DNA of 64,000 nt from Rufibacter radiotolerans (GTDB lineage Bacteria; Bacteroidota; Bacteroidia; Cytophagales; Hymenobacteraceae), in NCBI RefSeq assembly GCF_001078055.1, contig NZ_CP010777.1, forward strand, positions 1,510,408 to 1,574,407. The letters run 5' to 3'. Of the stretch, positions 41,972 to 51,340 are shown in pieces (the stretch's first letter is position 1; each line of letters begins with the position of its first letter). The position numbers and the translations under genes are program-made. The notes beneath the pieces are model-generated. The model was given only the letters and a program-made list of their open reading frames with translations. It was not told where the DNA came from and did not search any database.

Positions 41972-44554
41972 TTAGAGCGCGTTCTGGTTTCTGTAGTTCA
42001 GGGTCTCCGTAATACGCTCAGATAAGTCCATTAAATGGTAGTTGCTCAACGCATCTGACTGTGAGGCTAAAGAGCCTTTGATCATATTGTTGATGTTTCT
42101 CAACTCGGCTTTAGCCACAGAAATCACATCACTGTTTTTCAGGTCCATGGTAGGAGTGGAGCTTCCGCCGCGGCCAGTTGGCGCAGCAGAAGAAGTAGGG
42201 GCTGGGGCTGGTTTCACCAGACTGATCAGTTGCTCTACGTAGATCTTCTGCAGGTTTCTGCGGTACACATCAATGGCCTGGTTGCTTTTCACTTCTTTGA
42301 AGATAGAGCCGTTCATGTCCGTGAAGAAATCGGTTACCTTGTAGGCTTTGCTACCGTCCATGGCTTCTGCCGCGATTAGCTTGGTCAGGGTGTTGTTGCT
42401 GATCAGGCGGTCCACCACGTTTTCCTGGCTTCTGGAGATTAACAACATTGGGTTGCTGCCCGTGTTGTTGAGCACTGTTGGGTTCAGGAGCCAGGTAGGA
42501 GTCGTGAACAGGTTCTTGTCTAAGAACGCCATGGCCTCTTTTTGGGTAGCGGCCGGGGTGCGCTCATATACATGGCCATCCTGCTCAACGGTTTTAGGGT
42601 TCTCATACACCCCGCCAATGTTCTTGGCCACGTGCCCCATGTACCGGTTGTATTGGGTAGACACCTGGCCATACATGTTTCGCAGGTTGTCATATCCTTC
42701 GTTAGACTCTTTGGTCCACTCTGGAAGCTTAACGATAATGCGCTGCAGGTTCTTGATGCCGTACTCGCTGGCTTTCATGGAGTTGTCCCCTAAGTCCTCA
42801 TTCTGGGAATGCGGGTCATCTGGGTTGGTCTCCGTCCCGAACCAGTTGCGGCGGTTCTTCAGCTTCTCCATGGTGAGCTTGTTGAGGGTCTCTACCTCAT
42901 CAAACGCGTTCTTGGCGTTAGGAAGTAGCTTGTAGCCCCACTCAATGGCCCATAGGTCATAGTCGCCAATTCTTGGGTAGATGCCTTTAGGGGTGATATT
43001 GTCTTCTGGCTGGGCCACGTAGTTAAAGCGGGCGTAGTCCATGATAGACGGGGTGTGGCCGTTTGCTTCCACCCATTTCTTGTTGCGCAGGTTTTCAACC
43101 GGCACGGTTGAGCTGGAACCGTAGTTGTGACGCAGACCTAAAGTGTGGCCCACTTCGTGCGAAGACACAAACCGGATCAAATCACCCATCAGCTCATCGC
43201 TGAACTCCATTTTACGGGCTCTTGGGTCAATGGCCGCGGCCTGCACAAAATACCAGTCATGCACCAGTTTCATCACGTTGTGGTACCAGTTGATGTGGCT
43301 TTCCATGATCTCGCCGCTGCGGGGGTCAGAAATGCTGGGTCCGCTGGCATTGGAGATCTCTGATGGCTTGTAGACGATAGCCGAGTGACGGGCATCATCC
43401 AGGCTCCAGTCTGGGTTCTCTTTAGGAGAAGGGGCCATCTTACCGATTACGGCATTTTTGAAACCGGCTTTCTCAAAAGCTTTCTGCCAGTCATTTACAC
43501 CGGCAATCAGGTAAGGCACCCACTTTTTAGGAGTGGCGGGGTCAATATAAAAAATGATAGGCTTCTGCGGCTCTACCAGTTCACCGCGCTTGTACTTGGC
43601 CATGTCCTGGGCCTTAGGCTCCAGTCTCCAGCGCTTCACCATCTCAATTTCCTTCACACCCTGTGGGTTGGCGTCAAAGTCGGTGTAGCCTACGGTAAAG
43701 TAACCTACCCGTGGGTCAAAAAAGCGGGGCTGCATGGGTACTTTAGGAAGCACCACCATAGAGGTGTTCAACTCAATGGTAGAGGAACCGTTCAGGTTGC
43801 TTCCGCCGGCGCCGCCGGAAGAAGGGGCGGTGCTACCGAAGCCCGTGGTGGGCGGCGTCAACACATAGGTCTTCACGGTGGTCACTTCCACGTTGGTAGG
43901 GAAGCTGCGCACGTTCTCTATATAGCTTCTGTCCGGCACAAAATTGCCTAACCTGATTCTGGATTTGGCCGTGGCCGAGCTGAAAGAGAAAATCTCGTTT
44001 TCGCCGTTGATATAGTCGGTGATGTCAATCACGCTGCCTTTTTTGTCCGGGGAGTAGGCGGCCACGTTAAACGCCGCCACAATGGCCTGGATGTTAGATC
44101 GTTGTACCGCCTGGTACATAGACTTGGTGCTGTCTGGGCTGTAGGTGCTGTAAGAAACCTTGCGCAGGAATATGCGGTTGTTAGGCCCTTTCTCAAATTT
44201 CACGATAGAGGAACCCACCTGGTCTCCGGCGTAGCCAGAGGCGGCGCGTACTTCGGCGCCTGCCTTAGAGATACGGTTCACCACCAGAATCTCGCGGCCT
44301 AAAACGGCATCGTCAATCTCAAAGTAGTATTTATCCTCTACTTTGTGGGTCTTGAAAAGGCCGTCTTTAGAAATAGCCTTCGCGGTAATAACATCGGCGT
44401 AGGGTTTAGGCTGGGCTTTTTGGGTGGCAGACCCCTGCATGCCAGAGGCACCGGCTACCCGGCGGGTAGAATCTGCCGCCTGTGGCCTCGTCTGGGCCAT
44501 TGCTACGCTTGCCAGGGAGGTGCAAAGCCCCAGGGTAAGTAAAAAGTTTTTCAT
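41972..44554 (-). CDS. Secreted zinc metalloprotease (DUF5117/DUF5118 type)
   Basis: 860 residues with signal peptide (cleavage near SVAMAQ). Zinc site in SSHEVGHTLGLRHNYGSS (HExxHxxGxxH, about residue 470), the metzincin signature. Flanking family regions include FEIDDAVLGREILVVNRISK before and APSIMDYARFNYVAQPED-like residues (SIMDYARFNYVAQPED) after the site, which gives the Met-turn. The Bacteroidota family is annotated 'zinc-dependent metalloprotease' and is exported; the substrate is unknown. A threonine/proline-rich stretch near residue 790 (PAPAPTSSAAPTGRGG) is a linker before the C-terminal helices. Confidence 0.92.
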   Translation of the reverse strand: MKNFLLTLGLCTSLASVAMAQTRPQAADSTRRVAGASGMQGSATQKAQPKPYADVITAKAISKDGLFKTHKVEDKYYFEIDDAVLGREILVVNRISKAGAEVRAASGYAGDQVGSSIVKFEKGPNNRIFLRKVSYSTYSPDSTKSMYQAVQRSNIQAIVAAFNVAAYSPDKKGSVIDITDYINGENEIFSFSSATAKSRIRLGNFVPDRSYIENVRSFPTNVEVTTVKTYVLTPPTTGFGSTAPSSGGAGGSNLNGSSTIELNTSMVVLPKVPMQPRFFDPRVGYFTVGYTDFDANPQGVKEIEMVKRWRLEPKAQDMAKYKRGELVEPQKPIIFYIDPATPKKWVPYLIAGVNDWQKAFEKAGFKNAVIGKMAPSPKENPDWSLDDARHSAIVYKPSEISNASGPSISDPRSGEIMESHINWYHNVMKLVHDWYFVQAAAIDPRARKMEFSDELMGDLIRFVSSHEVGHTLGLRHNYGSSSTVPVENLRNKKWVEANGHTPSIMDYARFNYVAQPEDNITPKGIYPRIGDYDLWAIEWGYKLLPNAKNAFDEVETLNKLTMEKLKNRRNWFGTETNPDDPHSQNEDLGDNSMKASEYGIKNLQRIIVKLPEWTKESNEGYDNLRNMYGQVSTQYNRYMGHVAKNIGGVYENPKTVEQDGHVYERTPAATQKEAMAFLDKNLFTTPTWLLNPTVLNNTGSNPMLLISRSQENVVDRLISNNTLTKLIAAEAMDGSKAYKVTDFFTDMNGSIFKEVKSNQAIDVYRRNLQKIYVEQLISLVKPAPAPTSSAAPTGRGGSSTPTMDLKNSDVISVAKAELRNINNMIKGSLASQSDALSNYHLMDLSERITETLNYRNQNAL

Positions 44555-44783
44555 TGTGGTTGTTCGGTTGTTTGTAGTAAAAGAGTATGGGATAATCAGA
44601 TAAAGTACTAGCCAGTAAAAGACCTTAGATGAAGCAGACGGCCTTTAGTTTAAGTGAAATTTAAAAAAGGTGAATTTTCTTTGGGTAAGGAAGAAATAAC
44701 AGAGTAAAAGTACTGGCCGGGGGCTGGCAAATATTGGGTAAATTAAGTGTAATTCTGACAAAATGCTAAAGAAGGAAGGATAA

Positions 44784-45419
44784 TCATTTTGTCTTTTGTA
44801 CCTGCATATCTGCCAAGAGGTCGCGCAAACGGCTAAAAGTGATAGTTGGGCCGGTCGCCACGGTGGCATTTACCATCCAGGCTGGCACAGAACCGCCGGG
44901 GTTCACACTGAAAGTGTACTCCACCTTCATCCTATCTTTAGAAACCGGTACAATCTCCCATACGGCCAAGGAATAAGGAATTCTGACCAGGTTCTTCTTC
45001 TGGGGAAGGTAGGTGGGCAGCCCGGTCACTTCTACGCGCACCGTTTTATTCTTAGCTGCCGGCAGCACCCTCGTCTCCGCAATCATGTCGCGGTCGGTGA
45101 GGGGCCAGGGCATATCTGCCTCAGTATAATAGATTATAGTATTGAGGTCTTTCTGCTTAAGAAGGACGGTTTTCCGGTTGAGGTACACCCAGTCTGAGTG
45201 GTGCTCCACGTTCTTCAGCACCTTTACCAACTGGGCAGGGGTACCGGGTAACTCACAAACCACTCTAATCTGTTTAATGGGCAGCTCAGGCGTTTTTCGG
45301 GTGTAGACCGCAATTCCGTCCTGGTTTTTTTCCAGTTCCCATTTCCCCTGTGCCCATAAAGGAGGTAGGGAAAGGAAGCCAAAAAATAGAGCTAAAGCGA
45401 AGAGGGAAAAACGTAACAT
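44784..45419 (-). CDS. Exported START/SRPBCC lipid-binding protein
   Basis: 211 residues, N-terminal signal peptide (MLRFSLFALALFFGFLSLPP, cleavage near LWAQ). START-like fold: GKWELEKNQDGIAVYTRKTP, LVKVLKNVEHHSDWVYLN, YYTEADMPWPLTDRDMIAE, VEYTFSVNPGGSVPAWMVN. The 'PWPLTDRD' and 'NPGGSVPAW' motifs are typical of StAR-related domains of periplasmic proteins in Bacteroidota and Gammaproteobacteria. Ligand unknown, presumably a lipid. Single gene. Confidence 0.85.
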   Translation of the reverse strand: MLRFSLFALALFFGFLSLPPLWAQGKWELEKNQDGIAVYTRKTPELPIKQIRVVCELPGTPAQLVKVLKNVEHHSDWVYLNRKTVLLKQKDLNTIIYYTEADMPWPLTDRDMIAETRVLPAAKNKTVRVEVTGLPTYLPQKKNLVRIPYSLAVWEIVPVSKDRMKVEYTFSVNPGGSVPAWMVNATVATGPTITFSRLRDLLADMQVQKTK

Positions 45420-45544
45420 TGGTTGGGGTGAAAAGCCTTTGGGGTCCTAACAAATATCTCGCCGGAAAGGTTGAATGAAAGAGGGGAGGAAGGGGGAAAA
45501 GCCAGCAAAAGCAATAGAATAGGCGTTCGCCGGGGAAAAAAATA

Positions 45545-45990
45545 AAATCAGTAAGCCTGTAAGCCGGGTTTTGTCCTTTGCCTTGCGGCAAATGGCTTAT
45601 CATTTATCTAGACCCGCCCTCACGGAGGGGCTCCATCAACCTACCCACTGACATCGGACGAGCAGCCCTTAGCCTTACCCTTAGGCAAGACGCTGTCAGC
45701 CTATTTGGTCTTTCAACTCCTGAGGTTTACCCAGCCGGTCTGGTCGCCCAGCCGCTGGTGCGCTCTTACCGCACCTTTTCACCCTTACCCCTTTTTAATT
45801 AAGAATTTAGAATTAAGAATGACTCGTAATTCCCCATTCCTAATTAAAAGAGGGCGGTTATTTTCTGTGGCACTGGCTGTCACCTGACCGTCTCCCGTCA
45901 AGTGCCTTCCCGTTAGGAAGCAGGATGCTCTGCGTTGCCCGGACTTTCCTCCCCGCCCGAAGGCGCAGCGATAAGCCGGCTTACTGATTT
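45545..45990 (-). ncRNA. rnpB: RNase P RNA, bacterial class A
   Basis: The catalytic RNA of RNase P, which trims tRNA 5' ends. P1 is a perfect 13-base stem between 45978-45990 (5' end) and 45545-45557 (3' end). The universal GAGGAAAGTCCGGGC is on the minus strand at about 45937-45953, ACAGAAA at about 45862-45868, and the GGTAAGGGTGAAAAGGTGCG and AGACCAAATAGGCTGACAGC segments are present. About 446 bases, longer than usual; the extra length is an AT-rich arm at 45791-45850, probably P12. A U-rich tract follows P1 at the 3' end. Confidence 0.95.
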
Positions 45991-46036
45991 CCCCCAAAGA
46001 TACGCTTTTCTGCCCAGAATAGGGAATGGAGGCCTT

Positions 46037-46076
46037 CTGTTTTGAGCCTGTTTTCCGGAAAACGGGCCCAAAACAG
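46037..46076. repeat. GTTTT palindrome after rnpB
   Basis: CTGTTTTGAGCCTGTTTTCC, then GGAAAACGGGCCCAAAACAG; inner stem has two mismatches. Confidence 0.85.
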
Positions 46077-46256
46077 GTTTTCCCAATAAAATGGCTTTAA
46101 GACGTAGACGATAATAAAGGACCTCCTCCGTTTTATTCCTGCTATCTTGTAAGAACCTGAAAATAACAGGCTGAGAAACAGGGAAAGCCGTATTATTAAG
46201 TAGGTTTCTAGCCTGTCTTAACGTATTGCAAGTGCCACATACATAATATAAAGGTA

Positions 46257-48140
46257 ATGGCAGAAAAAGAAGAAATCCTTATCTCCCCTGATGGGCATGT
46301 CACCACAGAGGAGTTGGTCAAATTGGTTAACCAGATTGAATTACTGTTGCAGGAGGCGGCGGCGTTGGAAGAGGTGTATGCCCCCCAAATAAGAAAGGTG
46401 CACCCGGCATTTTCCAAAAGCGCCAAGAACTTGCTCCACTATCTTTCCCTGCGCAAGCATGACATTAGGCATCTGCAGATGCAACTATCCAGCCTGGGGC
46501 TTTCCTCATTGGGCCGGGCCGAGAGTCATGTGTTAGCCAATTTAACATCGGTCTTTAACCAGTTGCAACTGCTGCTGGCTCATCTGGAGAACGGCAACCC
46601 CCAGGTACTGCCTTTTGTGCCGGTGGAATCTAAGCTCAAACCAAACATTGAGGCGCTGCTGGGTGAAAAACCACATGGCCGGGAAGACCGGATCATGGTC
46701 ACTTTCTCCACCGACCTGGCTAAGAACTACGAGCTGGTACGCGACATGATCAAGGAAGGCATGAATTGTGCCCGCATCAACTGTGCCCATGATGACAAAA
46801 AAGTGTGGGGCAAAATGGTCAAGCAGATCAAGAAGGCCGAAAAAGAGCTGGACCAGAAATGCATTATCCTGTTTGACCTAATGGGCCCTAAGCTGCGTAC
46901 CGGGCCTCTAATGCCTGGCCCCGAGGTCATTCCCATTCACCCCATCATTGATGAAGTAGGGCAGATTCTCTCGCCTGCAAAAGTGTGGCTGGCCCCTGCC
47001 CACGTGGCGCCCCCCATGCCGGTAGATGCTACTCTGGTGGTCTCCTCAGACTGGCTGGCGGAGGTGAACAAAGGAGATGAGATAAGGTTCCTGGATACCC
47101 GCCGGCGCAAGAGAAGTTTTATAGTGATGCAGAAAAGGGGCGGAGGCGTAATCGGGCACATCTTTAAATCGGCTTACCTGACCACGGGCACCGAACTGCG
47201 GGTGGGGGATAAAGACCTGCTGGAGTACATTGAAGTTTTGAAGGGCGTGCCACCGCTTGTGATTCCGTTATTGCTGCGCGAAGGACAGGAACTGATCCTG
47301 CATAAAGAGAACATCCCCGGGGAACCCGCCGTCTTTGACAAGAAAGGAACCGTGCTGCAACCAGCGCATATTTCCTGCACCCTGCCCGAGGTGTTCTCCC
47401 GGGTAAAAGCAGGGGAGCCTATTCTTTTTGACGATGGGGAAATTGAAGGCGTGATTGAGGAAGTGAACACGGAGTTCCTAAGGGTAAGGATTACATCTGC
47501 CGATGAGGCTGGCAGTAAGCTGAGGCCTGACAAGGGCATTAACCTGCCGGAAAGTGACCTGGCCCTGGACCATTTAACCGAAAAGGACAAGGAAGACCTG
47601 TCTTATGTGGTGAAGCACGCCGATATTGTGAACCTGTCTTTCGTGAGTCACCCTGAGATGGTGGAAGAACTGCAGCAGGCCCTGGCCAGTCACAAGGCAA
47701 ATCATATAGGCATTATGCTCAAAATAGAAACCAAAGCGGCCTTCAGTAACCTGCCTCATTTGTTGCTCACTTTAATGCGCACGCACCCGGTAGGCGTGAT
47801 GATTGCCCGCGGCGACCTGGCCGTGGAACTGGGCTGGAAGCGCCTGGCCGAGGTGCAGGAGGAAATCCTCTGGATTGCCGAGGCCGCGCATCTGCCCGTG
47901 GTATGGGCGACCCAGGTGCTGGAAAAGCTCACCAAGAAAGGCCGCCCGTCCCGCGCCGAAATCACCGATGCCGCCATGGCCCAGCGCGCCGACTGCGTGA
48001 TGCTGAACAAAGGCCCGTTCATCCTGAAATCCATTGCCATGCTGGACGATATCATGCGCCGCATGCAGGAACACCAATACAAAAAAACCGCCCTGCTGCG
48101 CATGCTGCACGTGTCTGAGATTGACGGGCAATTGAAATAA
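46257..48140 (+). CDS. Atypical pyruvate kinase-like protein
   Basis: 627 residues. A helical N-terminal extension of about 130 residues precedes a pyruvate kinase barrel: MVTFSTDLAKNYELVRDMI, MNCARINCAHDD, IILFDLMGPKLRTG, LSFVSHPEMVEEL, MLKIETKAAFSNLPHL, GVMIARGDLAVELGWKRL and VVWATQVLEKLTKKGRPSRAEITDAAMA (quoted in parts). Canonical kinases have CTIGPAS at the start and LSGETA near the end; here these are VTFSTDLA and MLNKGPF, and the C-terminal allosteric domain is missing. It may be a divergent pyruvate kinase or a related PEP/oxaloacetate enzyme. The reaction is not certain. Confidence 0.82.
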   Translation: MAEKEEILISPDGHVTTEELVKLVNQIELLLQEAAALEEVYAPQIRKVHPAFSKSAKNLLHYLSLRKHDIRHLQMQLSSLGLSSLGRAESHVLANLTSVFNQLQLLLAHLENGNPQVLPFVPVESKLKPNIEALLGEKPHGREDRIMVTFSTDLAKNYELVRDMIKEGMNCARINCAHDDKKVWGKMVKQIKKAEKELDQKCIILFDLMGPKLRTGPLMPGPEVIPIHPIIDEVGQILSPAKVWLAPAHVAPPMPVDATLVVSSDWLAEVNKGDEIRFLDTRRRKRSFIVMQKRGGGVIGHIFKSAYLTTGTELRVGDKDLLEYIEVLKGVPPLVIPLLLREGQELILHKENIPGEPAVFDKKGTVLQPAHISCTLPEVFSRVKAGEPILFDDGEIEGVIEEVNTEFLRVRITSADEAGSKLRPDKGINLPESDLALDHLTEKDKEDLSYVVKHADIVNLSFVSHPEMVEELQQALASHKANHIGIMLKIETKAAFSNLPHLLLTLMRTHPVGVMIARGDLAVELGWKRLAEVQEEILWIAEAAHLPVVWATQVLEKLTKKGRPSRAEITDAAMAQRADCVMLNKGPFILKSIAMLDDIMRRMQEHQYKKTALLRMLHVSEIDGQLK

Positions 48141-48181
48141 TGGTTGATTGCTAGTTGTTGGTTGTTTTTCTAAAGAAGAAT

Positions 48182-48224
48182 AAACGGAAGAGCCGCTTAG
48201 GAAACTAAGCGGCTCTTCCGTTTT
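48182..48224 (+). terminator. Intrinsic terminator after the pyruvate kinase gene
   Basis: Perfect 19-base arms (AAACGGAAGAGCCGCTTAG and complement) capped by a GAAA tetraloop and ending TTTTA. Followed by AACAATTAACAATT tandem units (about 48270-48306) and a decayed GTTTT palindrome (about 48222-48257). Confidence 0.9.
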
Positions 48225-48304
48225 AAAGGTGTTTTAAGGAAAATAGCCTTAGAACGCTTTGTAGCTTACTTAACAATTAACAATTAACAATCAGCAATTA
48301 ACAA

Positions 48305-49264
48305 TTACTTCAACTGCACCCTGGTGGCGCCGTAGCCGAACTTCTCTTTGCGCGCATCTTCATAGAACTTGATGTGCGGGTTGCGGCTCAATACCTTCTG
48401 GATCTCCTTTTTCAGGACGCCGTTGCCGGTGCCATGTATGAAGATGATCTCGTGCATGTTAGCGGCCAGGGCCCGATCCAGGTTATCCTGGAAAACACTC
48501 AGCTGCTGGCGCAGGATCTCTGAGTTGCTCATAAGTTTGGGGTCCTCGTTGGGCAGGATCTTCTCAATGTGCAGGTCCACCTCGTGGTTAGGCACCGCCA
48601 CTTTTAGGTTCTCGCCGGCGCCGGCAGATTCCGTTAACTGCTCCTGAATCATATCTGGGTTCACCAAGGTTGGTTTGGAATCCAGTTGGAAAACATAGCC
48701 TTCTTTCTGCAGAACAGGAGCGGTTTTCTTGCTTTTGTAAAACGAAGACGCCTTGAACTTGAGCTTACGGGTAACCGGCTCCAGGATAGCGTTAGACCCC
48801 GGTTTATGCTGCAGGTACTGCACCACCAAATCGGGCCACTTTTCAAAGTCGTTCAGGTGCAGGTGCGCCACCGGCTTGGTTTTCTTGGGCACGAGCTTGT
48901 CGTTGTTTTGGGCCTTGTAGCCTTTGTCGGTTTCCTCGCCGTAGGTGAACAGCAAGTCAAACTCTGAGTTGTTCACGATGTGCACCGCCAGTAACTCGTC
49001 GGTTTGGTGCACCAGGGCAATGTAAATGCCGGCCACCGCGGTGGAAGGCACCACTGGCGGGGCGGCCTTTTTAGGGGCCTCGGGGGCGGGTACGTTCCGG
49101 AACATCTCGCCTTCCTCGGCGGCAATCACCACCACCTCGCGGCGCATGACCGGAATGGTGAAGTCATTGTCAATGGCAACCTCTACCAGGTTGTTATCCA
49201 GAAAGCGGGTAATGATTCCTTCTTCTTTGCCGTGCATTAACCGCACGCGGTCTCCTATATTCAT
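48305..49264 (-). CDS. Smr-domain protein with N-terminal DUF2027
   Basis: 319 residues, cytoplasmic. N-terminal short SH3-like strand set (IGDRVRLMHGKEEGIITRFLDNNLVEV), a middle DUF2027 region, and a C-terminal Smr domain (about 235-319: VDLHIEKILPNEDP, EIIFIHGTGNGVLKKEIQKVL, YGATRVQL). Smr domains are small nucleases or nucleic-acid-binding domains first seen at the end of MutS2; the DUF2027-Smr pairing is common in Bacteroidota. Role probably in RNA or DNA processing (inference). Single gene. Confidence 0.9.
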   Translation of the reverse strand: MNIGDRVRLMHGKEEGIITRFLDNNLVEVAIDNDFTIPVMRREVVVIAAEEGEMFRNVPAPEAPKKAAPPVVPSTAVAGIYIALVHQTDELLAVHIVNNSEFDLLFTYGEETDKGYKAQNNDKLVPKKTKPVAHLHLNDFEKWPDLVVQYLQHKPGSNAILEPVTRKLKFKASSFYKSKKTAPVLQKEGYVFQLDSKPTLVNPDMIQEQLTESAGAGENLKVAVPNHEVDLHIEKILPNEDPKLMSNSEILRQQLSVFQDNLDRALAANMHEIIFIHGTGNGVLKKEIQKVLSRNPHIKFYEDARKEKFGYGATRVQLK

Positions 49265-49352
49265 GATGGTTTTGGTCTGATTTAGGGAAAACAGGCTTAA
49301 AACGCCCAGTCCTCCACAAAGATACGCAAAAGGAAGGGGAGGGGCCGATTTT

Positions 49353-49391
49353 CTGTTTTAGGCCAGTTTTCTGGAAAACGGGCCTAAAACA
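49353..49391. repeat. GTTTT palindrome
   Basis: CTGTTTTAGGCCAGTTTTC, then GGAAAACGGGCCTAAAACA. A half copy (GGGAAAACAGGCTTAAAACG) precedes it at about 49285-49303. Confidence 0.75.
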
Positions 49392-49456
49392 AACGTTAAT
49401 ATACAACCACCCCTGCGCAATGGCGTTTTCATAAGAAAGACTAACCCGCTCATAAC

Positions 49457-50125
49457 ATGGAACTTGTACCAGATATCGTGGCTCCTGCTCCCTGGCAACT
49501 GGAGGGAAGCGGCGTGATCTGGTATTACCCGATCACCAAGGCCTTTAACCAGAAGTACGGGTTCCTGGCAGGGTATCAGGCGGCCTCCTACGTGGCGGGT
49601 TTTGGGGCGGTCATGTATGTAGACTACACGTCTTCTGGGGTGGGGCCCTACCAGGAGCTGCTTTATATTCCGGGGCTGTTCAAAATGAACGGAAAGCTTA
49701 CCTTCACCATCTCCAAAATCTACGTGTCTACCTATGACAGTGTCTGGAACGGGCGGGAAAACTGGGGCATCTTAAAGGAGAGAGCCATCTTTAATACCCA
49801 GCCCAACAAAACCGGCGGGCTAGACATTGGCGTGAGCCGCGAAGGGCAAACCTTTTTTGAGGCGCAGGTGCAGCCCAAAGGACCCAAAGTTCCGCTGTAT
49901 TCCTGGTTGTTTTCCTGGTTCAGGGTCATGCAACTGAAAGGAACTGAGCTGCTTTTAACCAAACCTACCCTGCAAGGGCATGCGCAATGGGCCTCCAGTA
50001 AAACGCAGTCTGCGGACCCGCGGCTTTTCCCGCCGGTGCAGCAACTAAAGCCTTTAATGACCCTGTACATTCCAGATTTCAAGATGGTATTCCCGAAGGC
50101 ACAGGCGCTGCCTTATAAACCCTAA
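49457..50125 (+). CDS. Acetoacetate decarboxylase-fold protein
   Basis: 222 residues, cytoplasmic. The acetoacetate decarboxylase superfamily is suggested by WQLEGSGVIWYYPI near the start, SSGVGPYQELLYIPG (the GPY-E motif) and TYDSVWNGRENWGILKERA, where true decarboxylases have the catalytic lysine in a GxPK context; here it reads GILKE, so the lysine is present but the context differs. Function unknown; decarboxylase activity should not be assumed. Divergent partners: Smr gene upstream, DUF2279 gene convergent downstream with only five bases between stops. Confidence 0.7.
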   Translation: MELVPDIVAPAPWQLEGSGVIWYYPITKAFNQKYGFLAGYQAASYVAGFGAVMYVDYTSSGVGPYQELLYIPGLFKMNGKLTFTISKIYVSTYDSVWNGRENWGILKERAIFNTQPNKTGGLDIGVSREGQTFFEAQVQPKGPKVPLYSWLFSWFRVMQLKGTELLLTKPTLQGHAQWASSKTQSADPRLFPPVQQLKPLMTLYIPDFKMVFPKAQALPYKP

Positions 50126-50130
50126 TACTT

Positions 50131-51078
50131 TTAATAATACAGGGCATGCGCCCGGAAGCCTTTCCTTATGCTGTATTCCAAAGCCGGCGCCGGAAACTTG
50201 AAGATAGACAGGACATAAAAGGCGCTTCTCAGGAATTTGCTGCGGGTGGGAATAGCCTGCCAGTTCAAATCCACGCTCAGGTAATACTGCCGGTACGCTG
50301 ATAGCCCGATGGCGCGGTTGGCGTCCGCGTAATTGAAAACCATCTCTTCGGCCCCCAAGCCCACGGCCGGGTTCAGCCACTTTGGCCACTTGCTCTCTGT
50401 AGACAGGAATTTGGCCAGGTCCACGCTTAGCCAGTAGGTTTGCCCGTTGTAGTCTTTCAGGAATTCCTCAGAGGGGCCTTTGCCCAACACGTTGGGCCGG
50501 AGCGGGGCGTAGCGGGTGCGGTGAAAGGAGAACTTTGGCTGTACCCTGATCTCGCCCCAGGCCAACTGCTGCGCAATCACGCCCAGGGAACCCGCTGCAT
50601 TGGCGGCGATGTCAGTGAGCGAGGCCCCGTAGTCGGGGGAGCGGCCATCAAAATATTCAATGGGGGTCTGCAGCAGGAATCCCAGCGCCCCGCCGTACCA
50701 GATGGCTTTTTTTTCGGGCACTCCCGCTTTGCGGAGCATATCTACGCCCAGGCGGCTTTCATGAAAGGAACCCCAGAAGTGCCCCACCTTGTCCATCTGT
50801 TTCCATTCACCGGCATCGTTAAACCAATGGAACCGGGTCTGGGGTTTGTCCTGGTACCAGGCTTCATTAAGTAGAAGCAGTCCGCCGGCGTATAGGGTAG
50901 TGCCACCCGCCGCCAGCCAAGGTAGCCGCCGGGAAAACCGGTTCACGGTGTCTATGGGGGCGCCGGAAAGGGTGTCCAGGGTATAGGTAGACTGCGCCCG
51001 CGCCTCCTGTAAAGGAAGGCCCAGCCCTGAAAGCATAACAAGGAGAAAGGTTAGAAAACGGAATGAGTGGGTTTGCAC
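50131..51078 (-). CDS. DUF2279 / YfiM-like membrane-associated protein
   Basis: 315 residues with a signal peptide (cleavage near EARAQ). Family marks: LPWLAAGGTTLYAGGLLLLNEAWYQDKPQTRFHWFNDAGEWKQMDKVGHFWGSF (quoted in parts: NEAWY, DKVGHFWGSF), PEKKAIWYGGALGFLLQTPIEYFDG and DIAANAAGSLGVIAQQ. The DKxGH and GxxxG motifs resemble VanZ/YfiM-type membrane proteins. Found widely in Bacteroidota, function unknown. Divergent from the trp operon. Confidence 0.8.
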   Translation of the reverse strand: MQTHSFRFLTFLLVMLSGLGLPLQEARAQSTYTLDTLSGAPIDTVNRFSRRLPWLAAGGTTLYAGGLLLLNEAWYQDKPQTRFHWFNDAGEWKQMDKVGHFWGSFHESRLGVDMLRKAGVPEKKAIWYGGALGFLLQTPIEYFDGRSPDYGASLTDIAANAAGSLGVIAQQLAWGEIRVQPKFSFHRTRYAPLRPNVLGKGPSEEFLKDYNGQTYWLSVDLAKFLSTESKWPKWLNPAVGLGAEEMVFNYADANRAIGLSAYRQYYLSVDLNWQAIPTRSKFLRSAFYVLSIFKFPAPALEYSIRKGFRAHALYY

Positions 51079-51148
51079 GGTTTAAAAGTACAGAATCCTT
51101 CTTAGAATGTTTCTTTCAAGCAAACGGCAGATTTTTTGAAGGATTTTC

Positions 51149-51178
51149 TTGCTATTGAAAAACCAGCCGGTATATTTG
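51149..51178 (+). promoter_or_regulatory. Promoter of the trp operon
   Basis: TTG (51149-51151), 19 bases, TATATTTG (51171-51178): a full Bacteroidota promoter. The predicted start near 51183-51185 coincides with the first leader ATG, so that frame would be nearly leaderless. Confidence 0.8.
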
Positions 51179-51182
51179 CAAC

Positions 51183-51236
51183 ATGAACATGACCCAAATT
51201 CTGCACAACGCCTGGTGGCACGCACGTCAAATCTGA
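51183..51236 (+). CDS. First trp leader peptide
   Basis: 17 residues, MNMTQILHNAWWHARQI, with a tandem Trp pair at residues 11-12. The Trp codons lie in the loop of a hairpin formed by TTCTGCACA (51199-51207) and TGTGCAGAA (51253-51261). Translation may start at the second ATG (51189), as the first is at the transcription start. Confidence 0.65.
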   Translation: MNMTQILHNAWWHARQI

Positions 51237-51340
51237 TGGGTGAACCGCTTGCTGTGCAGAAATGCAATATAGAACAAGGCTCGGATTCACCCGGGCCTTT
51301 GGTGTTTCTAAGGGGGTACAAATTCAAAACAAAAGAAAAA

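Noticed and set aside
48270-48306. AACAATTAACAATT tandem units as a CRISPR-like or origin-like array
   Set aside because: Units are very short, without spacers, and similar low-complexity runs occur at several gene ends in the window.
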